Counted from the stretch's first letter, positions 29,792 through 38,274 are shown. The stretch is 53,891 nt of DNA from Synechococcales cyanobacterium GL140_1_metabat_312 (GCA_025351345.1 JANXWB010000024.1:1-53891); one strand, 5' to 3'. Notes: generated from the letters alone by a model not told the origin. Made by a program: numbers and translations.

Positions 29792-31939
29792 ATGCCGTCG
29801 TTTTTATTGGAAGTTGGAACTGAAGACCTCCCTGCGTCGTTTGTGGCAGATGCGTTGAAGCAATGGGGACGTAAAATCCCGAAGAGTTTTGCTGATCTTC
29901 AGATTAATCCTACTGGTATTGAATTCTACGGAACTCCACGCAGGTTAGCGGTATTGGTGACGGGATTGCCTCTGCAACAGGCGGACCAAACCGAAGAGGT
30001 GAAGGGGCCAAACGTTCAGGCTGCGTTCAAAGATGGAGAACCCACCAAAGCCGCCCAAGGATTCGCCCAAAAGCAAGGAGTGTCGGTTGAAGATTTTGAG
30101 GTGCGATCGACGGAAAAAGGCAATTTTATTTTCGTCACTAAGCGATTAGCAGGCCGTCCCGTTTCTGACCTGTTGACGGAGCTGATTCCGACTTGGGTCA
30201 TGGGTCTTGAGGGAAAGCGGTTGATGCGATGGGGCGACGGTGATATTAAGTTTTCTCGACCTTTGCAGTGGCTAGTAGCGATGTTGGATGCGGATGTGTT
30301 GCCTATCACTTTAAGCAATGGTGCAGAAGCCACTTATAAAAGCGATCGAATTTCAGCAGGTCATCGAGTCTTACATCCAGAATGGATCTCAATTCCGACT
30401 GCCGAGTCTTACGCGGAAACTCTTCGGAGTGCTTTTGTTGAAGTGGATCCCGATCGTCGTCGCGAGGTGATTGTGCGAGAGGCAACGGCAGCGGGTGCGA
30501 GTATAGGCGGTGTGACCACGATCGATCCTGAGTTGCTAGAAGAAGTGGTGAACTTAGTAGAATTCCCGTCGGCGGTGATTGGTCAGTTTGATTCTAGTTT
30601 TTTGGAATTGCCCTCTGAAGTTGCAGTGACGGAAATGGAAAGCCATCAGCGTTATTTTCCAGTGCGACAGACCGCTAAATCAAAGGATATTTTGCCGTAT
30701 TTCGTCACGATTTCCAACGGAGATCCGGCCAAGGCTGACATCATCGCCCGTGGAAATGAGCGGGTTATTCGGGCTAGATTGTCGGATGGGAAGTTTTTCT
30801 TTGATGCCGATCGGACCCTGCCCTTGGACGGATTTTTGCCAAAATTAGAAACCTTAATGTTTCAGGCATCCCTCGGTTCAGTTCGTCAGAAGGCCGATCG
30901 GATTGTGGCTGTGGCACGATTGATTTGTCAGCAATTAACGCTAGATAGTGAAACAACCCGAACAATAGAACGGGCGGCGCTTTTGGCTAAGGCTGATCTT
31001 GTGACTCAAATGGTGGGGGAATTCCCGGATCTTCAAGGGGTGATGGGCGAGAAATATGCGCGTCATAGCGGCGAAGATGAAGCTGTGGCGATCGCCATCA
31101 TGGAGCATTATTTGCCAAAAGGAGCTGGAGATGAGTTACCCCAAACCTTAGCGGGACAAGTCGTGGGGTTGAGCGATCGGCTGGATACCTTAGTCAGTAT
31201 TTTCAGTTTGAATATGATTCCGACGGGTTCATCAGATCCGTTTGCGTTGCGTCGGGCTGCTAATGCAATTCTCAATATCACTTGGGCGGCAAATTTACCG
31301 ATCGATTTATTGGCGTTGATCAATACTATTGTCCCGGTGTTCTGCGCACAATATTCATCTGTCACTAAGCTCAACCCTGAAGATCTGAAACAACAACTCA
31401 AAGACTTTTTTCTTTTGCGCATTCAAACTTTACTGAAGGATGAACAAGCAATTGATTACGATTTGGTGAATGCAGTTTTGGGAGAAAATGATGTGGAATA
31501 TTCCGATCGTGCCCTGACCAATGTGATAGATGTTCGCGATCGGGCAGTTTTTCTACAAACCATTCGTAATGATGGGCGTTTAGGTGCAATTTATGCTGTG
31601 ATTAATCGAGCCTCAAAGCTAGCGGCAAAAGGAACGATCGCGACCACAGAATTGGATGTAATTTCAAATGTGAAACCAGAGCTGTTTCAAAAAGACTCCG
31701 AACGCAGCTTTTTTACAGCTTTGTCGCAACTCGGGACTACGCCAAATCGTAACTATACAGAATCGATCGCTGCATTAAGTGCTATTGCTCCAAGGTTAAC
31801 AAGTTTCTTCGATGGAGAAGATAGCGTATTGGTCATGGATCCGAATCCTGAGATTAAGCAAAATCGTCTTAATTTATTGGGGATTTTGAGAAATCAAGGT
31901 CGGGTTTTGGCTGACTTTGCTGCAATTGTTAAATCATAG
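29792..31939 (+). CDS. glyS: Glycyl-tRNA synthetase beta subunit
   Basis: 715 residues from the ATG at 29792 ([17 protein letters not shown]), the standard beginning of GlyS. The longer frame from a TTG at 29735 is not conserved. Other blocks are [20 protein letters not shown] and [11 protein letters not shown] near the C-terminal anticodon-binding part. It works with GlyQ (alpha subunit, not here) to charge tRNA-Gly. An imperfect inverted repeat lies between its end and the next gene. Confidence 0.96.
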   Translation: MPSFLLEVGTEDLPASFVADALKQWGRKIPKSFADLQINPTGIEFYGTPRRLAVLVTGLPLQQADQTEEVKGPNVQAAFKDGEPTKAAQGFAQKQGVSVEDFEVRSTEKGNFIFVTKRLAGRPVSDLLTELIPTWVMGLEGKRLMRWGDGDIKFSRPLQWLVAMLDADVLPITLSNGAEATYKSDRISAGHRVLHPEWISIPTAESYAETLRSAFVEVDPDRRREVIVREATAAGASIGGVTTIDPELLEEVVNLVEFPSAVIGQFDSSFLELPSEVAVTEMESHQRYFPVRQTAKSKDILPYFVTISNGDPAKADIIARGNERVIRARLSDGKFFFDADRTLPLDGFLPKLETLMFQASLGSVRQKADRIVAVARLICQQLTLDSETTRTIERAALLAKADLVTQMVGEFPDLQGVMGEKYARHSGEDEAVAIAIMEHYLPKGAGDELPQTLAGQVVGLSDRLDTLVSIFSLNMIPTGSSDPFALRRAANAILNITWAANLPIDLLALINTIVPVFCAQYSSVTKLNPEDLKQQLKDFFLLRIQTLLKDEQAIDYDLVNAVLGENDVEYSDRALTNVIDVRDRAVFLQTIRNDGRLGAIYAVINRASKLAAKGTIATTELDVISNVKPELFQKDSERSFFTALSQLGTTPNRNYTESIAALSAIAPRLTSFFDGEDSVLVMDPNPEIKQNRLNLLGILRNQGRVLADFAAIVKS

Positions 31940-31979
31940 AATCAATGTATTAACTTGATGTAGAAAGTCCGTAATTTCG

Positions 31980-32026
31980 ATTGTAGACTATCGACGGGAC
32001 TTGAGTTTGGGACGATCGTCTACAAT
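31980..32026. repeat. Inverted repeat upstream of the HicB-like antitoxin
   Basis: A 9-bp perfect inverted repeat, ATTGTAGAC (31980-31988) and GTCTACAAT (32018-32026), lies 28 bases before the antitoxin ATG. There is no T tract, so an operator for the antitoxin is as likely as a glyS terminator. Confidence 0.4.
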
Positions 32027-32053
32027 AAGATTGTCGATGATTAGGTTTGATGT

Positions 32054-32260
32054 ATGAATGAGATTATCTTTTTAGTGGAAGAAGATCCTGAAGGTGGTTT
32101 TTTTGCTCGATCGATTGGAGAATCTATTTTCACTCAGGCGGAGACGATCGCTGAGTTGCGTCTTTTTGTGCGAGATGCTGTTAATTGTCATTATGATGAA
32201 CAGAACCGCCCGAAGCTGATTCGGTTGCATATTGTGCGGGATGAGGTGATTGCTTCATAA
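32054..32260 (+). CDS. HicB-like antitoxin (intact, partner toxin dead)
   Basis: 68 residues: MNEIIFLVEEDPEGGFFARSI followed by ETIAELRLFVRDAVNCHY, the partial RNase-H-like fold of short HicB proteins. HicB normally neutralises HicA, an mRNA interferase. The stop is TAA at 32258-32260, preceded by an A, giving ATAA where these operons usually carry an ATGA stop/start overlap. The toxin frame that follows is broken, so the protein has no local target. Confidence 0.75.
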   Translation: MNEIIFLVEEDPEGGFFARSIGESIFTQAETIAELRLFVRDAVNCHYDEQNRPKLIRLHIVRDEVIAS

Positions 32261-32499
32261 AGTTGCCTCGTGATTTAGATGGTGTTGATTTGGCGCAGGC
32301 GTTGGGCTAGTTGGGATAGGTCAAAATCCGGCAGACGGGAAGTCATATTCGTTTGACGACAGAGGAGAATGGTGTTCACCATGTAACGATTCCTTGTCAT
32401 AGTCCACTTAAGCCAGGAACATTGAATGCTATTTTGCGAGATGTTGCAGAACACTTTGGTATGAGTCGAGATGGTGTTTTGGCTAGAATTCTAAAGTGA
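32257..32499 (+). pseudogene. hicA toxin pseudogene (two in-frame amber codons, lost start)
   Basis: One continuous reading frame encodes KLPRDLDGVDLAQALG, then TAG (32308-32310), LG, TAG (32317-32319), then VKIRQTGSHIRLTTEENG..HHVTIPCHSPLKPGTL, matching HicA including the GSH(I/R) core. Both stops fall where HicA proteins usually have Lys and Tyr (ALxKLGYxVxRQ). The codon at the expected start is ATA. The frame is otherwise intact to the TGA at 32497, so the decay looks recent. Confidence 0.8.
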
Positions 32500-32518
32500 T
32501 TGTCTAAATGAAGAAGAT

Positions 32519-32605
32519 CTTCCATTCTCAATTCTTCATTTTCCACACTACAAAACAAATTGCTAATCCAATACAAAATAGCCGATCGTCCTTGGATTGG
32601 CTGTT
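32519..32605 (-). pseudogene. Remnant of the 3' end of an NB-ARC/TPR (STAND) gene
   Basis: The minus strand encodes FCIGLAICFVVWKMKN and a stop at 32528, nearly identical to the last residues of the STAND protein ending at 33707 (FCVGLAICFVVWKLKN). DDR, encoded just before, also matches, with six codons missing between. Over about 56 bases the two are near 86% identical. The fragment sits left of the DUF433 and ParDE genes, so they are bracketed by two copies of the same gene end. Confidence 0.75.
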
Positions 32606-32663
32606 GGTAGAGGGACGATCGTCGTTACACTGAAAAGAGAATTAGGTTTTGAGGCTTAGTCTT

Positions 32664-32888
32664 ATGTCGAACTTACTTGAGCGCATTACGGTCAACCCAA
32701 AACAGTGCGGCGGACGTCCTTGTATCCGAGGAATGAGGATTCGGGTTTCGGATGTGTTGGATTTGTTTGCATCTGAGTTGAGTGCTGCACAAATTTTGGA
32801 AGAGATGCCTGATTTGGAAGCAGATGATCTGAAGGCTGTATTGCAATATGCAGCGCGGAATGCTCAGCATCCGATTTTGGTCGCATAA
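32664..32888 (+). CDS. DUF433 antitoxin (intact, partner toxin gutted)
   Basis: 74 residues: LERITVNPKQCGGRPCIRGMRIRVSDVLDLFA..ILEEMPDLEADDLKAVLQYA, the DUF433 fold with a DNA-binding helix-turn-helix. DUF433 proteins usually pair with a downstream DUF5615 PIN-like toxin. The ATG at 32664 is chosen over a TTG at 32649 because the conserved domain starts there. The stop is again in an ATAA context. Confidence 0.85.
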   Translation: MSNLLERITVNPKQCGGRPCIRGMRIRVSDVLDLFASELSAAQILEEMPDLEADDLKAVLQYAARNAQHPILVA

Positions 32889-32997
32889 TTATTTGGATAG
32901 ACGCACATTGTTGTAAAGTGCTTTGTGCTCTACTCTACTTGATTCGTTAGAGCTTTTACGATCGGGTGAGGTTTTGGTGGAGATTCGAGGGTGTTAG
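32885..32997 (+). pseudogene. DUF5615 PIN-like toxin remnant with an internal deletion
   Basis: From 32885 one frame reads IIIWIDAHC, matching the usual (M)IIWIDAQL start of DUF5615 toxins but with ATA in place of ATG. A second frame near the end reads DSLELLRSGEVLVEIRGC before TAG at 32995, matching the C-terminus. About 60-80 residues of the middle, including most catalytic Asp positions, are missing. The toxin cannot be functional. Confidence 0.75.
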
Positions 32998-33045
32998 ATT
33001 TTTTGAAAGCGCGATCGCAATTTATTTGTGAAGTTATTTCTTAAC

Positions 33046-33330
33046 TTAAATCCGATCGTCCCATTGTTGAGCGCCATGAATGACTGCGAGAATTTCAATT
33101 GTGGTTTCGGTAATTCGATAGGGCAAAATGAAGGGTGTTTGAGGTATGACAAGTTCTTTGGTGCCGGGGATTTTTCCGGGACGACCCATCTGGGGAAATT
33201 GCTGGAGTAGGATGACACTTTGTTCAATGCGATCGATGATGTCGTTTGCTCGGTTGGGACTGGTGTTTGAGATGTAGTCATAGGCTTGGTCGAGGTCGAA
33301 TAGTGCTAATTGAGTCCAGAGGATTTTCAT
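33046..33330 (-). CDS. ParE/RelE-family toxin
   Basis: 94 residues: ALFDLDQAYDYISNTSPNRANDIIDRIEQSVILLQQFPQMGRPG..LPYRITETTIEILAVIHGAQQW. This is the RelE/ParE fold with the conserved RPG and C-terminal IL.V.HGAQ.W. It either cuts mRNA on the ribosome or poisons gyrase. The antitoxin gene lies 6 bases upstream on the same strand, so the pair is a complete toxin-antitoxin operon. Confidence 0.88.
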   Translation of the reverse strand: MKILWTQLALFDLDQAYDYISNTSPNRANDIIDRIEQSVILLQQFPQMGRPGKIPGTKELVIPQTPFILPYRITETTIEILAVIHGAQQWDDRI

Positions 33331-33336
33331 AGTGGA

Positions 33337-33579
33337 TTAGGGTTTCGATCGCCACTTTGCAAAGGCTTGAGCGACTTCTTCTTCTGTTGCAAATTGTTCG
33401 GCATCGGCTTGTTGAATGCCTTTGAGAATGTGATTAACTTGCCATTGATAATTTTTTAAGTAAGCATCGATCGCTTGTTTGACGAGTTCACTTCGATCGC
33501 AGTTTAGGTCTGTGGCGATCTGGTCAAGGGCGAAATTTTGTTCAACGTCAAGTTGTAGGGTGAGGGTTGCGGGACTCAT
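33337..33579 (-). CDS. Ribbon-helix-helix antitoxin of the ParE pair
   Basis: 80 residues: LTLQLDVEQNFALDQIATDLNCDRSELVKQAIDAYLKNY is a CopG/MetJ-type ribbon-helix-helix that binds the operator, and the C-terminus (EQFATEEEVAQAFAKWR) should wrap the toxin. The start is the ATG at 33579. It directly precedes the ParE-like toxin. Confidence 0.88.
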   Translation of the reverse strand: MSPATLTLQLDVEQNFALDQIATDLNCDRSELVKQAIDAYLKNYQWQVNHILKGIQQADAEQFATEEEVAQAFAKWRSKP

Positions 33580-33706
33580 GATAGGTTGGGCGATGGAGTG
33601 ATTTGATTATAGTCGATCGATCTTATAAATTGAGATTAGTGAATTAAGCTTATAAATTGAGAATAGTGAATTAAGAATGTAGGATTATTTTCCATCTCTT
33701 CTATTC

Positions 33707-35611
33707 TTAATTCTTCAATTTCCACACCACAAAACAAATCGCCAATCCCACACAGAAATAAAAGATTCGATTCATTGTACGATCGTCTTCAACATTACGA
33801 ACAATCGGTTGATTGGCTTGTTTTTGGCGTTCATACCATTCGATCGCACTTTCCTTGGGTTCCTGGTCGATCGCTGGTGGGGAGCGACGTTCAGCGGCGA
33901 TGATTTGGTTGCAGGTGCGAAGGGCTTCGTTACATTGTTTGACTATGTGATCTAGTTGTAGATCTTCGTAGATGAGTTTGGCTTGTTGGAAATTGAGGAG
34001 AGCTTGTCCATGATTGTCAAGTTTAGCTTGAGCATTTGCCATGTTGAATAGAGATGCACCAATTCCCCACCGATCGCCAATTTCGCGTTTGATTTCAATA
34101 GATTGTTGATGAAAGTCGATCGCACGTTGGTATTGACCGAGAGACTGATACGCATTACCCAAGGAACAGTAACAAGCTGCTATTTGCTGATGATTATCTT
34201 CTCGTTTTCCCCATTGTTTAACGAGAGTTTCCAAAAGTTTAACTTGCTCTCTCCCGAACCCTCGTTTAGTCAAGAAATTATCAATGGTGCAATAAATCGA
34301 AAAAGCCTTCCAATAATTACTAATCTCACAAGCATGATGAAATATCTCTAACTCCGATCGACAATCTTCCAAATTCCCATCGACAGGCTTCGCGATAATA
34401 TTCGCTTCAAAATACCCGATCGCGACTTTGTGCGCAAAATTTAAGTTTCCCGAATCCCTAGCACCCAGTTTTAAATATCGTCGAATCAACGGCAAAATAT
34501 CAAACTGCCACTCTTCACCCTGTCGCTGCTCTAGCAAAAAGCTCCACCGTGCTAACTTCCGCATCTCCGGTAATGTCACCGATTCATCTGGCATCATCGC
34601 CTGCGCTACCGCCCATCCAAATTGTCCTCGCAGCACACTCGATCGCCACAACAGCACCCGCAACCACTCAGGATACAACCGCTCAAAACTCAAATCCAAC
34701 ACCTTCCCCACACTCGCTTCACCATCCCCCCGATGCGCTTCCCGAATCTCCCGCAACAGCTCCACATCGCCCTGCCCTAGCCGCAAAATCTCAGGACTCT
34801 CAAAATCATCCTTCTCCCGTCGCTTCAACAAATTCACCGCCAACGTCAACAACAACGGATGCCCGTCCGCCGCCCTCACAAACGCCTCTAAATGCTCCAC
34901 CTCCCCCACAATCTGCTCCGCCCGCAACAACGCCACACCCTGCTCCACCTCCAGCCCCCGCAACCCAATCCATTCCCACACCTTCGCCATCGGCAAATCC
35001 AAACGAAACTGACTCGTCAGCACCAAGCATCCACCGCCATTCCCCATCAACCAACCATTCAGAAACTCACCATAAGCCCTCCACAACGCCTCATCCTGAA
35101 ACAGCGTCTCCAAATTATCCAACACCAACAAACAGTTCTCCGCCAACAACCGACTCAATACCTCATTCACTAATTCCGCATCATTGCACCGTTCATAGAG
35201 TTCTCGATTTTGTTCATACCGATCGTCCCCCAAAAACTGCCGAATCATCCATCGCCCAAACGTCCCAAAATCCACAGGATCCTGAAAATTCACCCAAAAC
35301 TTTCGCCCAAATCCTTGCACCGTCTTAAAAACCTGAGCCGTCGTTGACGATTTCCCATAGCCCCCCGCCCCATACAACCCCACCAATCGACATTGCGCCC
35401 CTGTCAACAATTGCTCTAGCTGCCGCTCCTCATTCCTCACCTGCCACACATCACCATCGGGCACAGGCGGCAACCGATCGTTCACTGTCGTCGAAAGCGC
35501 TTGCGATCGTTGAACATAATTGATCGTTTGTACAATACTGCCAATCCGAATCGTCGTCGCATTGACATTCTGAAGTGCGATCTGTTGGGGCTGGGGCGCA
35601 ATATCAGTCAT
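33707..35611 (-). CDS. STAND NTPase with NB-ARC, TPR repeats and C-terminal membrane helix
   Basis: 634 residues. An N-terminal tail carries the segment QIALQNVNATTIRIGSIVQ (10-28). The NB-ARC ATPase spans about 60-400, with Walker A GAGGYGKSS (81-89) and Walker B LLVLDNLE (161-168). TPR repeats follow at about 465-560 (SLGNAYQSLGQYQRAIDFHQQSIEI), and one membrane helix lies at about 615-630. STAND proteins act as ligand-triggered oligomeric switches in immunity. The upstream small protein ends with a segment resembling 10-28, which suggests it is the effector. The 5' half is strongly G-rich on the coding strand, while the TPR half is A+T-richer. Confidence 0.85.
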   Translation of the reverse strand: MTDIAPQPQQIALQNVNATTIRIGSIVQTINYVQRSQALSTTVNDRLPPVPDGDVWQVRNEERQLEQLLTGAQCRLVGLYGAGGYGKSSTTAQVFKTVQGFGRKFWVNFQDPVDFGTFGRWMIRQFLGDDRYEQNRELYERCNDAELVNEVLSRLLAENCLLVLDNLETLFQDEALWRAYGEFLNGWLMGNGGGCLVLTSQFRLDLPMAKVWEWIGLRGLEVEQGVALLRAEQIVGEVEHLEAFVRAADGHPLLLTLAVNLLKRREKDDFESPEILRLGQGDVELLREIREAHRGDGEASVGKVLDLSFERLYPEWLRVLLWRSSVLRGQFGWAVAQAMMPDESVTLPEMRKLARWSFLLEQRQGEEWQFDILPLIRRYLKLGARDSGNLNFAHKVAIGYFEANIIAKPVDGNLEDCRSELEIFHHACEISNYWKAFSIYCTIDNFLTKRGFGREQVKLLETLVKQWGKREDNHQQIAACYCSLGNAYQSLGQYQRAIDFHQQSIEIKREIGDRWGIGASLFNMANAQAKLDNHGQALLNFQQAKLIYEDLQLDHIVKQCNEALRTCNQIIAAERRSPPAIDQEPKESAIEWYERQKQANQPIVRNVEDDRTMNRIFYFCVGLAICFVVWKLKN

Positions 35612-35656
35612 AAAGATTTGCTGAAAATGAAGGTTTTAAAATCGATTTCGTCAGAG

Positions 35657-36121
35657 TTATCCTTGCTTCTGAGTTAAATTTTCAAACTCTAAACTTTCCG
35701 CCTCAACATCAACCAACATTCTTTGTTCCGTCGCCGCTGACGATTCCTGAATCACGTCTTTAGCTTTAATTCCTTTGGTTGTCTTAATCCCCACTAACAC
35801 CTGCATCACTCGATCGGGTTCCACCGTTTGAATCTCCCGCACGATCGCCTCCAGTTCCGATCGCCAATCCTCATCCTCCACAAACTCCCCTTCCAAAACC
35901 GTCGCCACCTTCAGAAGTGCTTCTGGCGCTTGTCCCTTAGATCCTGCGATCGTCGCCAAATTCTCCTCCGTCTTCTTCCGTCCAGCAAAGCGAGAAACAA
36001 TAGAGTCCCACAACTTCTCCACCAGCTTCTCCGCTGCCTTCCCCGCCGCCCCTTCCGCAAACTTCTGCGCCGCCAAACCTGCAATAATTCCCGCCGTAAT
36101 TGGATCTGCCATGATGCTCAC
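35657..36121 (-). CDS. Small STAND partner, possible HeLo/Bell-like effector
   Basis: 154 residues from a GTG at 36121; an ATG three codons in is equally possible. It starts with an apolar, Gly/Ala-rich helix (DPITAGIIAGLAAQKFAEGA), continues as helices, and ends with QRMLVDVEAESLEFENLTQ (133-151). That 19-residue tail aligns without gaps with the start of the STAND protein 45 bases downstream (5 identities, 6 similar). A membrane-seeking helical domain with a matching tail is the design of amyloid-signalling effectors of the HeLo/Bell type. The family assignment is inference. Confidence 0.6.
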   Translation of the reverse strand: MSIMADPITAGIIAGLAAQKFAEGAAGKAAEKLVEKLWDSIVSRFAGRKKTEENLATIAGSKGQAPEALLKVATVLEGEFVEDEDWRSELEAIVREIQTVEPDRVMQVLVGIKTTKGIKAKDVIQESSAATEQRMLVDVEAESLEFENLTQKQG

Positions 36122-36197
36122 TCAAATGGTTGTATATCTATAATTCCCTCTTCATACCAAAAATATCAAATTCCGCACAGATCCCAAAACTCCAATA

Positions 36198-36379
36198 AAA
36201 CCTAAGCCTCACCCGCATGATATGAACTGCGCACCAATGGACCCGATCGCACTTGTTTAAACCCAAGCTCTGTCGCAATTGCTCCCAAGTTATCAAACTC
36301 ATCCGGGGTCCAATACTTACGCACCGAAAGATGTTCAAGGGATGGTCGCATATATTGCCCGATCGTCACCCGATCGCAA
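36198..36379 (-). pseudogene. Partial duplicate of the lipA 3' end
   Basis: 182 bases are 94% identical (10 differences, 9 of them transitions) to the end of lipA at 37184-37365, offset by 986 bases. On the minus strand it encodes the last 59 residues of LipA, ending RSSYHAGEA, in an unbroken frame with four amino-acid changes. It has no start. It lies left of the PemK-type TA pair, so the pair is flanked by two lipA ends. Confidence 0.9.
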
Positions 36380-36426
36380 GGATTTCAGGCTTTGGGTTAA
36401 AATGATGATGTCGTAGTAGTCGAGGC

Positions 36427-36717
36427 ATGATGCTTAGTATTTCGATCGCAGATCAGGTTCAACCATTGGTCGAGAAGCAATCAATGGCTGCGGGGTTCAC
36501 TACAGTCAATGACTACATTCACCATTTAATTATGCAGGAACAAACTCGTCTGGAACAAGCTGAAGTTGATTTAACAGACCCGATCGTCCTCATGCGACTC
36601 CCTTTAGCAGAGCGTCAACGAGTCTTGACCATACAGGCTGCGAGCATGATAGAACATTATGATCAAGATCCAGAATGGCGAGATTTTACAGCAGGAGACA
36701 TTGTTGAGTACGCGTAA
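36427..36717 (+). CDS. Antitoxin of a PemK/MazF-type pair
   Basis: 96 residues. The N-terminal half (LSISIADQVQPLVEKQSMAAGFTTVNDYIHHLI) looks like a ParD-type ribbon-helix-helix. The C-terminal half (LPLAERQRVLTIQAASMIEHYDQDPEWRDFTAGD) is the segment often found on antitoxins of MazF-type toxins. The toxin frame overlaps its end by 14 bases. Confidence 0.8.
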   Translation: MMLSISIADQVQPLVEKQSMAAGFTTVNDYIHHLIMQEQTRLEQAEVDLTDPIVLMRLPLAERQRVLTIQAASMIEHYDQDPEWRDFTAGDIVEYA

Positions 36718-37066
36718 ATCCCCTCAACGCGGTGAGATTTGGCTGGTTAATCTTGATCCGACGATCGGATCTGAGATTCGTAAAGTTCGTCCGGCTGTAG
36801 TCGTGAGTTCAGATACAATCGGACGGTTGCCGATTAAGTTAATAGCGCCGATCACAGACTGGAAAGATACGTTTGGCCGCAATAGTTGGCATTTAAAACT
36901 AGAACCGAATGTTGCCAATGGATTGACTAAAGTTTCTGCCGTTGATACCTTGCAGCTTCGAGGTTTGGATGAACAGCGATTCATTCGCCACTTGGGACGA
37001 ATTGAAGATGGAAAAATGAGGCGAATTGTAGCCTCGATCGCATTGATTGTGGAGTACGAAAATTGA
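36704..37066 (+). CDS. PemK/MazF-type mRNA interferase toxin
   Basis: About 120 residues: RGEIWLVNLDPTIGSEIRKVRPAVVVSSD, then LIAPITDW and TKVSAVDTLQLRGLDEQRF, the MazF/PemK barrel and interface blocks. No ATG precedes the domain. The TTG at 36704, six bases after AGGAG (36693-36697), is the best start and gives a 14-base overlap with the antitoxin gene, typical of translational coupling. Confidence 0.85.
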   Translation: MSTRKSPQRGEIWLVNLDPTIGSEIRKVRPAVVVSSDTIGRLPIKLIAPITDWKDTFGRNSWHLKLEPNVANGLTKVSAVDTLQLRGLDEQRFIRHLGRIEDGKMRRIVASIALIVEYEN

Positions 37067-37187
37067 GATGATGGAAAGCCGATCGTCCCAAGATTGCCTA
37101 TTGGTCTAAAAACGATCGCATTCTCGGCGCTTTGCAAAGTTGTACAGTTGTTCTGACCCAGAACGATCGCGATCGTCCTTGCCAAAC

Positions 37188-38090
37188 CTAAGCCTCACCC
37201 GCATGGTAAGAACTACGTACCAATGGACCCGATCGCACTTGTCTAAACCCAAGCTCTGTCGCAATTGTTCCCAAGTTATCAAACTCATCCGGGGTCCAAT
37301 ACTCACGCACCGGAAGATGTTCAAGAGATGGCCGCATATATTGCCCGATCGTCACCCGATCGCAATCCACATCTCTCAAATCACGCAACGTCTGAACCAC
37401 TTCATCAACCGATTCACCATGGCCCAACATAATGCCCGATTTAGTCGCGATCGTACTATCCATTTGTTTGACCTGAGCCAGCACTTGCAGAGACCTACTG
37501 TACTTCGCACCTCGACGCACAACGCCCTGTAATCGCTCCACCGTTTCAATGTTGTGGTTATAACAAACCGGACTTGCATTTACAACCGATTGAATCCGAT
37601 CGGTTTGCAACGTATCCGGATCCAACCCATCAAAACGACCACCCCAGAAATCAGGGGTCAACACTTCAATTAAGGTGAACGGATTAACCGATCGGATTTC
37701 GCGCATCGTGTCCGCAAACCAACTCGCCCCACCGTCGGAAATATCGTCCCGCGTCACCGAAGTCAATACCACATATTTCAAGCCTAACAACGCCACCGAC
37801 TCTGCCACCTTCTTCGGCTCATCTGGATCCAAGGGCATCGGTGCATGACCCTTATCGACTTGGCAAAATCCGCAGCTTCTCGTACAGGTCGGACCCATCA
37901 GCAAAAAAGTGGCCGTGCGTTGGCTATAACACTCCCCACGGTTCGGGCAACGGCCTTCTTCGCAAATAGTGTGAATGTTGCGTTGCTTGATAATGCGTTG
38001 GACTTCCGAAATTTCGCTGGCCTTGCCGATCGTCGGACCTCTCAACCAGTCCGGCATTGCTAATAGTTCCGATCGTTGGCTAGTGGTCAT
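37188..38090 (-). CDS. lipA: Lipoyl synthase
   Basis: 300 residues. The auxiliary [4Fe-4S] ligands are Cys43, Cys48 and Cys54 ([13 protein letters not shown]). The radical-SAM triad is Cys69, Cys73 and Cys76 (CTRSCGFC). The C-terminal RSSY motif is at 292-295. The enzyme inserts two sulfur atoms into octanoyl groups of lipoyl domains. Its last 60 codons are present again at 36198-36379. LipB is not in the window. Confidence 0.97.
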   Translation of the reverse strand: MTTSQRSELLAMPDWLRGPTIGKASEISEVQRIIKQRNIHTICEEGRCPNRGECYSQRTATFLLMGPTCTRSCGFCQVDKGHAPMPLDPDEPKKVAESVALLGLKYVVLTSVTRDDISDGGASWFADTMREIRSVNPFTLIEVLTPDFWGGRFDGLDPDTLQTDRIQSVVNASPVCYNHNIETVERLQGVVRRGAKYSRSLQVLAQVKQMDSTIATKSGIMLGHGESVDEVVQTLRDLRDVDCDRVTIGQYMRPSLEHLPVREYWTPDEFDNLGTIATELGFRQVRSGPLVRSSYHAGEA

Positions 38091-38274
38091 CTTGGTTACA
38101 AAATTAGAGATGTGAACTGAGCATATTAGGGCACAATAACTGAGCGTCCCTCTATAATACTCAAATTATAAGAGTGGCCCAGACCAGGAGTCGTAAAAAC
38201 TCCACCGATATTCGATCGTAAACTGTATTGAATCTAATATACCGAGTGCAGTCATTCGCAAGGGGAATTGAATT

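Noticed and set aside
34549-35328. Long plus-strand frames opposite the STAND gene (also 34428-35012 and 34892-35173)
   Set aside because: Pro/Ser/Thr/His-rich translations with no homology; they arise because the coding strand is G-rich there.
36138-36338. Two similar antisense frames (36138-36338 and 37106-37324) that look like a paralogous gene pair
   Set aside because: They are frames of the duplicated lipA 3' end read in the wrong register; the similarity reflects that duplication.
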